From the NCBI GenBank assembly GCA_035370245.1, contig DAOOVO010000003.1:1-64000 (forward strand): a DNA stretch of 64,000 bases. Reading direction: 5' to 3'. The notes beneath the pieces were generated by a model that was not told the DNA's origin, ran no database searches, and was given only the letters and a program-made list of their open reading frames with translations. The stretch comes from Pseudobacteroides sp035370245. Lineage in GTDB: Bacteria; Bacillota; Clostridia; Acetivibrionales; DSM-2933. Positions 1-9,341 of this stretch are shown here, piece after piece (position 1 is the stretch's first letter; every line of letters starts with the position of its first letter). The position numbers were made by a program, and so were the translations under genes.

Positions 1-1442
1 GAATCCATTATAAATTCTTTTATGTTTTCATCATTCATAAAATATGTACGGCTTGCACTGTCTATGAGCCATTTTCCATTCTGTTCATCAAAGACAAGGG
101 TATACTTCCATCTATTAGTTCTCAAACTGGTTTGAACATCATTTTGATTTTCGTAATATTCTGCACTGTCATAATATTCTGAGTTAGTTACACTCACACT
201 ATATTTACCATCATTATTTAAAATCTTGAAGCTGTCAAGATCATATATTATTTTAATTATTTTTCCCTTAAAATATCTCTTATATTTTATCATGTCATCT
301 ATATACTCTTTCTCATGCTCAAGCATCTTATCCGAAACACATTTAATCTTCGATACATCCCTGCTGGTTGCAGCTTCAATCCATGATTTATCAAATTGGT
401 TAATTGTGTTCATTATAGCATCTTTAACATCATCAGATAAAGACAATTCAAGATTAACACCCCATAAAGAATCCCCTATCGACACTTCTTTGCTTTTTGA
501 TGTTCCCCATGGAAAATCCATAACGGCTTGCAGCTTAACAGAGTCATCAATAGGCCCAAATTTTTGAGCTTCCTTAACAGTCATTCCTGTATCTTTACCG
601 TTAGCAAAAAGCTTTGCATCTTTAAAATCACATTGAGGTTTTACATATTTTTCATTAAATGATAAATAAACACTTTTTGTGTTGCCCGAAAAAATATTGT
701 TTTGAAGCTCTATCTCTTCCTTCTTCTCAAGATCTGTGTACTTGCCTTTATATACACCTTTCACAGTATAAATTCCCGGCAAGTAAGGCCCAAGCTTCTT
801 TGAAAAATTTTCACTGTCTACGGTACAAACTTCTTTATCATTTACCATTATTTTTGTATCCTTTAATGTTGCTCGGACATTAATATAATAAGGCTTTATT
901 TCAAAACTGTATGAATTAAAGAAAAGAAATTTTTTGCCATTGTTTTTTAATGTAATTTCGTTATAATCCAAGCCATTCAATAAACTGTCCAAAATTCTTT
1001 TGTCGTTTTCCATTTTGCTCTGTGATTCCAAGGATTTGATTGTATCTTCTATCCAAGATGGATTTTTGTCTATATAGTCCATCAAAGGCTTTACAGTGCT
1101 TTCATCAATTTTTAGTTCAGTGTCGGATGAAACCAGAAACTTTGTAATTTTACTAACATTTTTTGTTTCTAATGCCTCTTTAAACTGTGAAATCACTTTT
1201 TCCTTTGAGGTTAGGGTGTTCGCAACCAATGCCAAAATTACTACAGCACCTACAACAGCAGATATGGTGCCAATAATTATTTTGTTCTTCTTCGTCATTC
1301 TAAATTTCGGAGTTTGGTTTTTGGGACTTTCATAAACTACATTTTTGTTGATGGATTGCTCCCTTTCTACTTTTGCCCCGCATTCTCCACAAAAATTATC
1401 ATTCTCCCCAAGCTGTGTACCACATTCACCACAAAACCGCAT
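1..1442 (-). CDS. TcaA-like zinc-ribbon membrane protein, C-terminus cut by window edge
   Basis: An open frame runs on the minus strand from an ATG at 1442 to the window edge without a stop (about 480 codons). A GGAGGG ribosome site lies a few bases upstream. The N-terminus is a double CxxC zinc ribbon (FCGECG near residue 5, FCGECG near residue 18), then a polar linker, one transmembrane helix around residues 45-65, and a long extracellular part. This order (zinc ribbon, helix, NTF2-like repeats) is that of the TcaA/YvbJ family of Firmicutes, associated with cell-envelope stress and glycopeptide response. The family assignment rests on architecture, so the precise role is unknown. The C-terminus lies outside the window. 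Confidence 0.75.
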   Translation of the reverse strand, partial: MRFCGECGTQLGENDNFCGECGAKVEREQSINKNVVYESPKNQTPKFRMTKKNKIIIGTISAVVGAVVILALVANTLTSKEKVISQFKEALETKNVSKITKFLVSSDTELKIDESTVKPLMDYIDKNPSWIEDTIKSLESQSKMENDKRILDSLLNGLDYNEITLKNNGKKFLFFNSYSFEIKPYYINVRATLKDTKIMVNDKEVCTVDSENFSKKLGPYLPGIYTVKGVYKGKYTDLEKKEEIELQNNIFSGNTKSVYLSFNEKYVKPQCDFKDAKLFANGKDTGMTVKEAQKFGPIDDSVKLQAVMDFPWGTSKSKEVSIGDSLWGVNLELSLSDDVKDAIMNTINQFDKSWIEAATSRDVSKIKCVSDKMLEHEKEYIDDMIKYKRYFKGKIIKIIYDLDSFKILNNDGKYSVSVTNSEYYDSAEYYENQNDVQTSLRTNRWKYTLVFDEQNGKWLIDSASRTYFMNDENIKEFIMD

Positions 1443-1647
1443 TAATATCCCTCCATATTTATGTCTTTCATGCACATATAATTTTACAATACACTAGCAT
1501 ATACTGTAAATGTTTTTTAATGTCCTCACATCACCCAATTATTTTTCATAGGATGATATAAGAAATAATGAGTTACAGGTAAAATATCTCTCTTAATACA
1601 TATACATATTTAAATATAATATGCACCTAAAAATGGAGGTCCATAAC

Positions 1648-2565
1648 ATGAGCACACTCATGAGATTAGAACAGGTTTATTCTTCATCTGATCATATCAT
1701 ATTCGACAACAACTCCAAGTTTGTATTTTTCAGCGACTGCCATCGCGGAGACAGCAGCATAGCTGATAGTTTCTCAAATAATAGTGATATTTTTCTATAT
1801 GCTTTGAACTATTACTACTCAAATGGATTTACTTATTTTGAATTGGGTGATGGCGATGAATTGTGGGAAAACTCCAGGTTCTCAGATCTAATTAAAGCTC
1901 ATCTAGAAGTTTATCTTATAATGCAAAAATTCTATATGGATAACAGACTTTATATGATATGGGGAAACCATGATATTTTTAAAAGCTGTAAAGTCTATGT
2001 AAGAAATACATTATTCCGTTACTTCGATTCTAAAATGCAAATGTATAGGCCATTGTTTGAAAATATTAAAATACATGAAGGATTAATACTTGAACATAGC
2101 AGCAATTTATACAAAATATTTGTAGTTCACGGACATCAAGGTGAAATATTAAATGATATCCTCTGGCCATTTTCGTGTTTTATAGTTCGTCATTTTGGAA
2201 GGCTTATAAAAATATTCCGGTATAGAAATCTTTTTAGTCAAATAAATCAAACAAGAAACATGGAAAAAATGCAGAATATCGAGAGGAACATGAAGCAATG
2301 GGCCAAAAGGAACAACATTATGATGATCGCAGGCCATACCCACAAACCAGCTTTTCCAAAGCCCGGTCAAATTCCGTACTTTAATGATGGATGCTGCGTT
2401 ATAAATGGTTATATTACCTGCATTGAAATCCAAAATGGCGAGATTTCTTTGGTTAAGTGGTTCAAAAATACAAATAATCTGTCCATAACAAAAGAAATTT
2501 TATCAGGACCGGAAAAGTTGTCTTCTTATTTTGATTCCATTTCTTTAACACAGTCAATGCTGTAA
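1648..2565 (+). CDS. calcineurin-like metallophosphoesterase
   Basis: A 305-aa cytosolic protein with the metallophosphoesterase signature in order: FFSDCHRGD (metal ligands D and H), ELGDGDELW, WGNHD, VHGHQGE and AGHTHKP. The two-metal active site is therefore complete. Substrate is unknown; related proteins hydrolyse phosphomonoesters, cyclic nucleotides or UDP-sugars such as UDP-diacylglucosamine (LpxH-like). An upstream in-frame ATG at 1621 exists, but GGAGG at 1635-1639 sits 8 bases before the ATG at 1648, so 1648 is the likely start. The gene converges on the protease gene at 2578 with only 12 bases between. Confidence 0.85.
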   Translation: MSTLMRLEQVYSSSDHIIFDNNSKFVFFSDCHRGDSSIADSFSNNSDIFLYALNYYYSNGFTYFELGDGDELWENSRFSDLIKAHLEVYLIMQKFYMDNRLYMIWGNHDIFKSCKVYVRNTLFRYFDSKMQMYRPLFENIKIHEGLILEHSSNLYKIFVVHGHQGEILNDILWPFSCFIVRHFGRLIKIFRYRNLFSQINQTRNMEKMQNIERNMKQWAKRNNIMMIAGHTHKPAFPKPGQIPYFNDGCCVINGYITCIEIQNGEISLVKWFKNTNNLSITKEILSGPEKLSSYFDSISLTQSML

Positions 2566-2577
2566 TACACAGTCCTT

Positions 2578-4407
2578 TTATGTTGGAGGTCTTACAAGCT
2601 TGTACACTTTAGCCATTCTTACATTATCCCATAGAGTGTCCATAAGCGTTCTTCCACTGTTTTTAACATCTCTCTGTACTAATGTATATAAAAACTGAGG
2701 TCCCGGTATTTTATTATTCGTCTGATTGATGTGAACTACATATACCTGATATACAGCTCCATATTTTTCAGTATTTTCAATATTTTTTAAAATCGATGCT
2801 TTTTCACAAAAACCGTAATCAATCCACAGCATACGGCTTTGTCCATCTATAACTATGGAAGTACCTATATCCAAATTTACAATTTCATTTGTATTAGGGT
2901 TTATCAGTCTGAAGCCATGTATAATAAGAGTATATTCATCTTTTTTTGAGTCACCCGCTTTAATGTACCATCTCTTTTTTCCATTCATGCTTAAGTCGTT
3001 CAAATCAATCAAATCTGTAAAATCAAAAATAAATGTAGCCTTAAGATTATCCTCTGTACCATTAAAACATAACTCTCCGCCTCTGTTTGAAAAGATGCTT
3101 TCAAAGATTTTATCGGGTATTTTTCTTGTTGTATCCGAATAACCTAATGACACAGTCATTTGATTCCTCTTTGTGTGGCTAACGGTAAGCTCTGCAAGAA
3201 GTTTTGGCCTGTATTCTTTCTTTGCAGTAAGCCATGTTGCTTGTCCACCAATAATAGCCTGCTCCCTGTTTGTCACAGGTCCACCACTTACAGCGGAAGC
3301 TTTTTTTAATGCATCATAAGCAATCCACGCAAAACCATTATCTTGCCAATCTGTTCCCCATGAATTTGCAACTTTTAAAGCTCCCTTTTCTCCATCATCC
3401 ACAGAGCCGTTATTATTTATATCAACCCATATGCTGTCATTATATCCGACAATAGTCATGGCATGTGGGCCTAACTTCCCATCAACCCAATAACATACGC
3501 TAGAACCCTCATAGGAATCATCAAGGCTGTCGGATGGATCATCCTTTACACTGGTATAGTTCCAGCTATCTAAACAAGTAATAAAATTAAGTACATAACC
3601 GTTAACAAGCATCATCTTGAGATTGTTAAGCCCGAAATCCGTATCAATATTTTTTATCACTCCAAATTTATCCGGTTTATTATTCAATGCCCTTATCCAT
3701 ATATCTTTATCTATCGTCCACTCACTATAGTTTGAATCATATGGCACATCATCCCATGTAGCTACACCAATCTCAGACATGACCTGGTATACTCCATAAA
3801 TTGATGTACCTTCATCTTTACCTTCATTGGCCATGTTATATGTCCATTTTGGAGAAAATTTAAATGAATTGTCATTATTGTCCTTTTCATTCCATCCCCT
3901 GATTAACGCCGTCATATGTGTCATTGCATAATATGTTGTAGAAAAGCTGGCACAAGATCCAAGAGGTTTCTGATCTCTAATAGGCGGAAAGCAATCAAGC
4001 TTGCTGTTATCAACACTAATAGGCAAATCACCGGATGATATAACTGAATTTTTAATCTCTTCATCACTTGACGAATCTTCATACCTTCCCATCAAAACAT
4101 TGTACTCATTAATCATTACTTCCTGTCCAATGTCTACAGCAATACTTTTATCCAGTACTGCCTTATTTGCAGCCCTACGTACCTCATTAATCCTGTCAAC
4201 AGCTAATTCATTAAGGTTTATCTGCCTTGTAACAAGTATATTTTTTTTAGCCCAACTTTTTTCAACATCCGCAGATCGTCTTATACCATTATTCCAGCTT
4301 ATTTGATTCACATCCGCAAAAGCCGCAATATAAGAATTAAAAAACGAAGTTGCAGTAAGTATAAAAACTATAACCCCATGCTGAAAACGCCTAAGTTTAT
4401 TCGACAT
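2578..4407 (-). CDS. secreted papain-like (C1A) cysteine peptidase
   Basis: A 609-aa protein with an N-terminal signal peptide (basic start, hydrophobic stretch at residues 10-30, then AFADV). The catalytic domain shows the papain triad in order: Cys in QKPLGSCASF near residue 152, His in GPHAMTIVGY, and Asn in VANSWGTDW. About 230 residues follow, rich in beta-strand-like sequence, and may be a binding domain. There is no sortase motif or dockerin. Papain-like peptidases occur on the outside of some cellulolytic clostridia; substrate here is unknown. Start is an ATG preceded by a G-rich ribosome site (GGGGGG) near 4420. Confidence 0.85.
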   Translation of the reverse strand: MSNKLRRFQHGVIVFILTATSFFNSYIAAFADVNQISWNNGIRRSADVEKSWAKKNILVTRQINLNELAVDRINEVRRAANKAVLDKSIAVDIGQEVMINEYNVLMGRYEDSSSDEEIKNSVISSGDLPISVDNSKLDCFPPIRDQKPLGSCASFSTTYYAMTHMTALIRGWNEKDNNDNSFKFSPKWTYNMANEGKDEGTSIYGVYQVMSEIGVATWDDVPYDSNYSEWTIDKDIWIRALNNKPDKFGVIKNIDTDFGLNNLKMMLVNGYVLNFITCLDSWNYTSVKDDPSDSLDDSYEGSSVCYWVDGKLGPHAMTIVGYNDSIWVDINNNGSVDDGEKGALKVANSWGTDWQDNGFAWIAYDALKKASAVSGGPVTNREQAIIGGQATWLTAKKEYRPKLLAELTVSHTKRNQMTVSLGYSDTTRKIPDKIFESIFSNRGGELCFNGTEDNLKATFIFDFTDLIDLNDLSMNGKKRWYIKAGDSKKDEYTLIIHGFRLINPNTNEIVNLDIGTSIVIDGQSRMLWIDYGFCEKASILKNIENTEKYGAVYQVYVVHINQTNNKIPGPQFLYTLVQRDVKNSGRTLMDTLWDNVRMAKVYKLVRPPT

Positions 4408-4841
4408 GAGAACGTACCCCCCTACTAACAGCTCTAAACAAAATTCACATAAACTTTTGTTTTAGAGAATTGTCAAGAGAAATCATAGGGCTAAAAAGAT
4501 TTTTGCCATAACTTCTCCGACATAATTTTTATATCTATAATTTAATCTCTATTAAATTGATAATAACGTCTATAACTTAATTATACTGACTAAATATATA
4601 TTTATATATAGGACTAATGGACCATTGACAAATGATTTATTAAATGTAATCTAAATTTACCCGACATCATTAAAATTGTCATAATCAATGCCTATAAATG
4701 AATATAAATATAGTAGAGTATGGTACAAGTGATATCATGAAGGTTTGAATTTTTCGCAACATACGAATCAACGTATATATTTTGCAATATCTTAAATTAA
4801 TGTAAAAAGATAATGCAAAGTATAAGAAAGGGGAATTTAAT
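4408..4841. other. intergenic region with divergent promoters
   Basis: No gene seen in these 434 AT-rich bases. Besides the minus-strand promoter, the plus strand holds TTGACA at 4625-4630 and TAATCT at 4647-4652 (16-base spacer), which could serve the small membrane-protein gene at 4842 with a leader of about 185 bases. Confidence 0.4.
4447..4476 (-). promoter_or_regulatory. candidate sigma-A promoter of the C1A peptidase gene
   Basis: On the minus strand a perfect TTGACA (complement of 4471-4476) is followed after about 17-19 bases by TTTATG/TATGTG, about 40 bases upstream of the peptidase start. The -35 is strong and the -10 is weak. This is a pattern match only. Confidence 0.4.
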
Positions 4842-5021
4842 ATGAAAAGAGGCGTTACATTAGCTGTAATTAGTCTTGGAAGCACCTTTGCCGGCTACAT
4901 GGTGCAATCACAAACAACCCCTGAAAAAGCATTAATTTTACTCCTTCTGTTCACAATAATGCTGCTCTTTATTGTTCTTGGCAATATATTCAGGTTATTT
5001 GCAGGACATATAAAGAAGTAG
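4842..5021 (+). CDS. small membrane protein, 59 aa, unknown function
   Basis: A 59-aa ORF begins at an ATG with an AAGGGGAA ribosome site ending about 6 bases upstream and ends at TAG 5019-5021. The protein starts MKRGVTLAVISLG and has two hydrophobic segments (about residues 5-20 and 30-52) around a short polar loop, ending in a basic tail (GHIKK). This predicts a two-helix membrane protein. I recognise no family. Ribosome site, hydrophobic pattern and a hairpin directly downstream support a real gene. Isolated between a secreted peptidase and an unknown gene, its role cannot be inferred. Confidence 0.6.
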   Translation: MKRGVTLAVISLGSTFAGYMVQSQTTPEKALILLLLFTIMLLFIVLGNIFRLFAGHIKK

Positions 5022-5370
5022 TTTGTATCACCCTACTCTAATGTTGAGGGGCAAAATGCCGTAGCCCCTCTTCTACCATTTACACTTTCTATTATATTTA
5101 CAGCTTTATAGTTTTATTACATTTATGTTTTAAATAATCGTATTCTTTTTTAAGGTATTTAATCTAAATTCAAAATATCGAAAAATTTAAAATTTATATT
5201 GGTATTATTATAAAAAATATATTATAATATTATTAGTAACATTAGATTCCAGTTCACAATTTCTTGACATACTTTCGGTTCAGTGTTAGTTCTTAACATT
5301 CAGCCGAATTTAATATAATTATTATCCAATTATTTTGCCGCCAGGCATTATTTAAAGGGGAAAATTAGAT
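5022..5370. other. AT-rich intergenic region
   Basis: Apart from the hairpin at 5046-5070 I see no gene. A plus-strand TTGACA near 5264 and TATAAT-like sequence near 5310-5320 could be promoter elements for the gene at 5371, but spacing is not ideal. Confidence 0.3.
5046..5070 (+). terminator. hairpin downstream of the small membrane-protein gene
   Basis: GAGGGGC (5046-5052) pairs with GCCCCTC (5064-5070) across an 11-base loop, 24 bases after the stop. The tract that follows is only moderately U-rich, so termination strength is uncertain. Confidence 0.5.
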
Positions 5371-6318
5371 ATGGATACTAAAAAAGTTCTTCTCAAGGGT
5401 AGTTTTGGAAATCTTCTTAATCGAATTAATTTAAAGGATGGTGATGACAAAATCAATAAGGGTAAGAATACATTTTCCGATTTGTCAAACAATATTAAGT
5501 CCGGTATTGTCAAGAGTATTGAAAACAAACCTAAACAGATATCGGAATTGATTAAGTCCTTTAAACACGAAAAGATTAAGAACCTTGAAAAATTGCTAAA
5601 AGTAGAAAGAAATCAACTCATCGTTTCCAACAGAAAAAATAGAATTTACAGAACAGAAGCTGGTTATATGTATATCATAGATAAGGATGTTTGGGGAGAA
5701 CCGGTCAGCGTTACAATAAAAGATGACAAAAAAGTTATTATCAGAAAAATCAAGTACCTAAACAACAAGCCTTATTTATTCCCTGTATTTAATGAAAAAA
5801 ATATTTCCGGCATAATAATTCATATGAACCAGCATGAAATATGGTATCAGGATGACAACTTAATTACTGTTGTTTCATTTAAAGGTGAATCATCCGATAT
5901 AGCCAAAATTAAAGTTGCAAACATTAAGTCATTAAGCCGTGAAAAGCTTTTTGAGTATATAAATAATTACAAAATAGTATGTAAAAACAAAAAACTCCAA
6001 GAGATTGTAAAGGAGAAGGACTTACGCATTGATGACTTCCTTATAATAACAAATAAATACATAGTGGGAAAAGATTCTAAGAATTTTATAAAAGCATATT
6101 TATTTGATAATGAATATACAATTTATGATGAAATACCCCTTAGAGTTCTCCCACAAATTGAGCCTGCAGCTTATGATGTGCTGTTTTCTCAAGACGTATT
6201 GAGTTATATAAGAGCCAACAAATACAATATAGAGGACTTCAAGCAGAATGGCGAATATATTGAATACTGGCAGAACATAGGCGACACAAAAATGTGCGTT
6301 ATGAGATATAAAATATAA
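5371..6318 (+). CDS. hypothetical cytosolic protein, 315 aa
   Basis: I do not recognise a family. The start ATG has an AAAGGGGAAA ribosome site. The protein is lysine-rich and soluble, with no signal peptide or membrane helix. Residues 1-85 are charged and probably helical (KSIENKPKQISELIKSF), perhaps an adaptor or coiled region. From about residue 90 it becomes beta-rich with repeated short aromatic/hydrophobic strands (YRTEAGYMYIID, ISGIIIHMNQHEIWYQDD). The gene stands alone, flanked by its own promoter region and a strong bidirectional terminator shared with ferritin. Confidence 0.6.
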   Translation: MDTKKVLLKGSFGNLLNRINLKDGDDKINKGKNTFSDLSNNIKSGIVKSIENKPKQISELIKSFKHEKIKNLEKLLKVERNQLIVSNRKNRIYRTEAGYMYIIDKDVWGEPVSVTIKDDKKVIIRKIKYLNNKPYLFPVFNEKNISGIIIHMNQHEIWYQDDNLITVVSFKGESSDIAKIKVANIKSLSREKLFEYINNYKIVCKNKKLQEIVKEKDLRIDDFLIITNKYIVGKDSKNFIKAYLFDNEYTIYDEIPLRVLPQIEPAAYDVLFSQDVLSYIRANKYNIEDFKQNGEYIEYWQNIGDTKMCVMRYKI

Positions 6319-6346
6319 ATGTATTTTGAATTTTGAAGTCAAAAAT

Positions 6347-6389
6347 AAAACAAGTAACTTATTTATTTGTCGAATAGTTACTTGTTTTT
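6347..6389. terminator. bidirectional terminator between the 5371 gene and ferritin
   Basis: ACAAGTAACT pairs with AGTTACTTGT across a 15-base loop. The right arm is followed by TTTTTT and the left arm is preceded by an A-run, so it can terminate both converging genes. Confidence 0.8.
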
Positions 6390-6416
6390 TATTTTATATA
6401 AAGTTAAGTTTTACTC

Positions 6417-6932
6417 TTATGCTTGAGATGTCTGAGGTGGAGTATAAACTCTTTGTGCCATTTCAGCATCTAACATCAATATACCTCTTCCATCATTTCC
6501 GATAAGCTTAACCTTATCAAGATTAGTTTCTGCTGTAGCTTCTTCCTCTGCTTGTTCAGTCACAAACCATTGCAAGAATGCGTTTGTCTTATGATCCTTT
6601 TCTTCAATTGCCACATCCACTATGCTATAGATTGAACTTGTGACATATCTTTCATGCTCAAGAGCCTTTTGAAAAACCTCTTCAATAGACGCAAATTCTG
6701 TTATAGGGTCATCAATCTTGCCAAGCTTTACTTTTCCGCCTACATGATTAACATAATCAAAAAACATCATGGCATGGTCCCTTTCTTCCTGTGCCTGTAC
6801 ACGGAAGAAATTGGCAAATCCATTTAAACTTCTTGAAGTAAAATATGCTTCCATTGAAAGGTACAGATAAGCAGAGTAAAATTCCTTTTGGATTTGTTCA
6901 TTGAGTTTTTTCTCCAATTTTTCGCTAATCAT
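6417..6932 (-). CDS. ftnA: non-haem ferritin
   Basis: A 171-aa four-helix-bundle ferritin of the usual FtnA length. Ferroxidase-site residues are visible: Glu17, Glu50 and His53 (in QEERDHAMMFF), Glu94 region (EHERYVTSSI) and the Q/E-rich WFVTEQAEEE helix near residue 127. It oxidises Fe(II) and stores iron as a mineral core in a 24-mer, limiting oxidative damage. TAGGAGG precedes the ATG. The gene is monocistronic, with a shared terminator downstream and a long AT-rich upstream region. Confidence 0.93.
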   Translation of the reverse strand: MISEKLEKKLNEQIQKEFYSAYLYLSMEAYFTSRSLNGFANFFRVQAQEERDHAMMFFDYVNHVGGKVKLGKIDDPITEFASIEEVFQKALEHERYVTSSIYSIVDVAIEEKDHKTNAFLQWFVTEQAEEEATAETNLDKVKLIGNDGRGILMLDAEMAQRVYTPPQTSQA

Positions 6933-7394
6933 CTAATTTTCCTCCTATGCTTTGTTATTTATTCTGCTGAATACTATATTTAAATCCATACATTTGTCGT
7001 CTAAATATCCAATTCATTAGCAATTCAATTTATATTAATTGCTATTAATCTTTTACATTTATCATTTAGTTATTTTTACCCAAAATAATATTTAATAAAT
7101 CAATAAACTCAAAATGTATAAAAATAATGTATCATAAATCCATTAAAAAAGCTATATCGCAAATATATTTTCATAGTAATTATTGTCAAGTCTTTGTGTC
7201 AGCCTTCATTCATTTTGGGCAGTACTTGCAGTAAGCCCCATCCAAAAAAAGGAGTCACCGAAAAGGCTTAACAACAATATAATATAGTAAGTGCTGCCAA
7301 TGAGGGCTAAACCTTTTTAGGCAGCATTTTTTTATGCAGTGCTTTCAACCAAAAAAGCATATAGAACTAAAATATAACGCAGGGAGTGGTTTAA
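6933..7394. other. divergent intergenic region, ferritin / asnB
   Basis: The left half (6950-7190) is very AT-rich and contains an inverted repeat TAGCAATT (7018-7025) / AATTGCTA (7037-7044) that may be an operator for ferritin. The right half (7201-7333) is the structured asnB leader listed separately. No protein-coding gene seen. Confidence 0.4.
7201..7333 (+). ncRNA. structured asnB leader with terminator hairpin (attenuator or riboswitch candidate)
   Basis: AGCCTT (7201-7206) can pair with AAGGCT (7263-7268), enclosing an inner GGGC (7217-7220) / GCCC (7235-7238) hairpin. Downstream TGCTGCC (7292-7298) pairs with GGCAGCA (7320-7326), followed by seven U, an intrinsic terminator 60 bases before asnB. 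The AAAAGG segment at 7261-7266 could alternatively pair with CCTTTT at 7312-7317 inside the terminator, giving switch-like exclusive pairings. No T-box AGGGTGG motif or known riboswitch core was recognised. Confidence 0.45.
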
Positions 7395-9236
7395 ATGTGT
7401 GGAATTGCCGGATGGGTAAATCTCAAGGAAAATATAAGCTCATTTGAAAATAAATTGGATCAAATGATATCAAGGTTAATGTACAGAGGGCCTGACGCTA
7501 AAGGCAAATGGATTTCAACTCATGCTCTTATAGGCCACACAAGGCTTATAGTAGTTGACCCGTCAGGAGGAAGTCAGCCCATGGTTAGAAGCTATGGCGG
7601 TCACCAATATGTGATAACATACAACGGTGAGCTATACAATACATCAGACTTACGGGAAGAGCTTAAATTGCTCGGTCATAAATTTACAAGCAATTCCGAT
7701 ACCGAAGTTCTTCTCATCTCATATATTGAATGGGGACCTCAATGTGTTGATCATTTAAATGGCATTTATGCATTTGGAATATGGGATGATAAGTCGCAAA
7801 GTCTTTTTCTGGCACGGGATAGATTCGGAGTTAAACCGTTATTTTATGCACAGGTGGCTGATTCCCTTATATTCGGCTCAGAAATAAAAGTACTTTTAGA
7901 GAGTGGATTAATTGCACCCAAAATTGATACTGAAGGATTATCTGAAATTTTTTCTTTAGGACCTGCCAGATCTCCAGGTAGTGGTGTATTCAAAGGAATA
8001 AATGAGCTAAAGCCCGCCCATTGTCTTTTACATAATGACAACGGCACATTTGTAAGAAAATATTGGTCCTTAACAAGCTACGAGCATAATGACAGCATTG
8101 AGCAAACAATAGAAACATTAAGAAACTTGGTTTATGATGCTGTAACACGTCAGCTGGTAGCCGATGTCCCAGTATGCGTATTTCTTTCAGGAGGACTGGA
8201 CTCAAGTACAATAACAGCCATAGCGGCAAAATCATTTGCATCCTCAGGTCAAAGCAAGCTGCACACCTATTCAATTGATTATGCTGGCAATGATATATTT
8301 TTTAAAGCAAGCAGTTTCCAGCCTGACTCCGATGCTTACTGGATTAAAAGAATGTCTGAGGAATTCGGTACCTGCCACCATTATATAACCGTCGATAACG
8401 AAAGTCTTGCAAAAGCACTTGAAGATGCTGTTTTAGCGAGAGATTTACCGGGCATGGCGGATATCGACTCATCACTTTTACTGTTCTGCAGAGAAGTCAA
8501 ACAGGATGCAACAGTTGCACTATCAGGTGAATGTGCAGATGAGATATTCGGAGGGTACCCATGGTTTCATAAGGAAGAACTCTTCAATCTTGAAACATTC
8601 CCATGGTCACCTTATGTTAATGAACGAAAAAGTATTTTATCGCCGGAAATCAATAACACATTAAATCTTGAAGAATATGCCTATACAAAATATAAGGAAA
8701 CAGTTGATGATACTCCTCTCTTACCCGGTGAAACTCAAGTGGAATCAAGAAGGCGTCAAATGTTTTACCTTAATATTAATTGGTTCATGTCAACATTATT
8801 AGACAGAAAAGACCGTATGAGTATGTCCACAGGATTGGAAGTTCGTGTGCCGTTTTGCGATCACCGCCTTGTGCAGTATGTATGGAATATCCCCTGGGAA
8901 ATAAAAATGTATAGAAACAGGGAAAAAGGCATACTGAGGCAAGCACTAAAAGGTATTCTTCCCGATGATGTTATACAAAGAAAGAAAAGTCCATATCCAA
9001 AGACACATAACCCTGCATATGAAAATATCGTAAGACAATGGCTCATTAATGTGTTAAACGACACATCATCGCCTATAAGACATCTAATTAATGTAGAACA
9101 AGTACGTAAAATAGCCGAGGGAACCTCCGACTACGGAAGGCCATGGTTCGGCCAGCTTATGGCAGGTCCGCAGTTAATGGCATATTTAATCCAAGTCAAT
9201 CTATGGCTAAAACACTACAGAATATCCATAGTATAG
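7395..9236 (+). CDS. asnB: asparagine synthase (glutamine-hydrolysing)
   Basis: A 613-aa two-domain enzyme making asparagine from aspartate, glutamine and ATP. The N-terminal nucleophile Cys2 (MCGIAGW) begins the class II glutaminase domain (about 1-200), with the RGPDAKG and NGELYN motifs. The C-terminal synthetase domain has the ATP-pyrophosphatase P-loop LSGGLDSS near residue 264 and SGECADEIFGGYPWF. Length and motifs match stand-alone AsnB of Firmicutes. A GGGAG ribosome site lies 8-9 bases upstream. Expression is probably controlled by the terminator-bearing leader before it. Confidence 0.93.
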   Translation: MCGIAGWVNLKENISSFENKLDQMISRLMYRGPDAKGKWISTHALIGHTRLIVVDPSGGSQPMVRSYGGHQYVITYNGELYNTSDLREELKLLGHKFTSNSDTEVLLISYIEWGPQCVDHLNGIYAFGIWDDKSQSLFLARDRFGVKPLFYAQVADSLIFGSEIKVLLESGLIAPKIDTEGLSEIFSLGPARSPGSGVFKGINELKPAHCLLHNDNGTFVRKYWSLTSYEHNDSIEQTIETLRNLVYDAVTRQLVADVPVCVFLSGGLDSSTITAIAAKSFASSGQSKLHTYSIDYAGNDIFFKASSFQPDSDAYWIKRMSEEFGTCHHYITVDNESLAKALEDAVLARDLPGMADIDSSLLLFCREVKQDATVALSGECADEIFGGYPWFHKEELFNLETFPWSPYVNERKSILSPEINNTLNLEEYAYTKYKETVDDTPLLPGETQVESRRRQMFYLNINWFMSTLLDRKDRMSMSTGLEVRVPFCDHRLVQYVWNIPWEIKMYRNREKGILRQALKGILPDDVIQRKKSPYPKTHNPAYENIVRQWLINVLNDTSSPIRHLINVEQVRKIAEGTSDYGRPWFGQLMAGPQLMAYLIQVNLWLKHYRISIV

Positions 9237-9250
9237 ATAGATTAGTCATG

Positions 9251-9296
9251 TTGAAAATATAACTTCCCGAATAATATACAGGAAGTTATATTTCAA
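9251..9296. terminator. long hairpin after asnB
   Basis: A 16-bp near-perfect stem (TTGAAA..AACTTCC with GGAAGTT..TTTCAA, one bulged A) begins about 15 bases after the asnB stop. It lacks a long U-tract but is the only terminator candidate, and lies between asnB and the converging small gene at 9342. Confidence 0.6.
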
Positions 9297-9341
9297 CCAT
9301 GCCTTTATAAACATTTATTAAATTTTCAATTGTCGGTATTT

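Noticed and set aside
7201..7333. T-box for asnB
   Set aside because: No AGGGTGG T-box core, no AGTA box and no specifier; only a terminator-type hairpin with alternative pairing.
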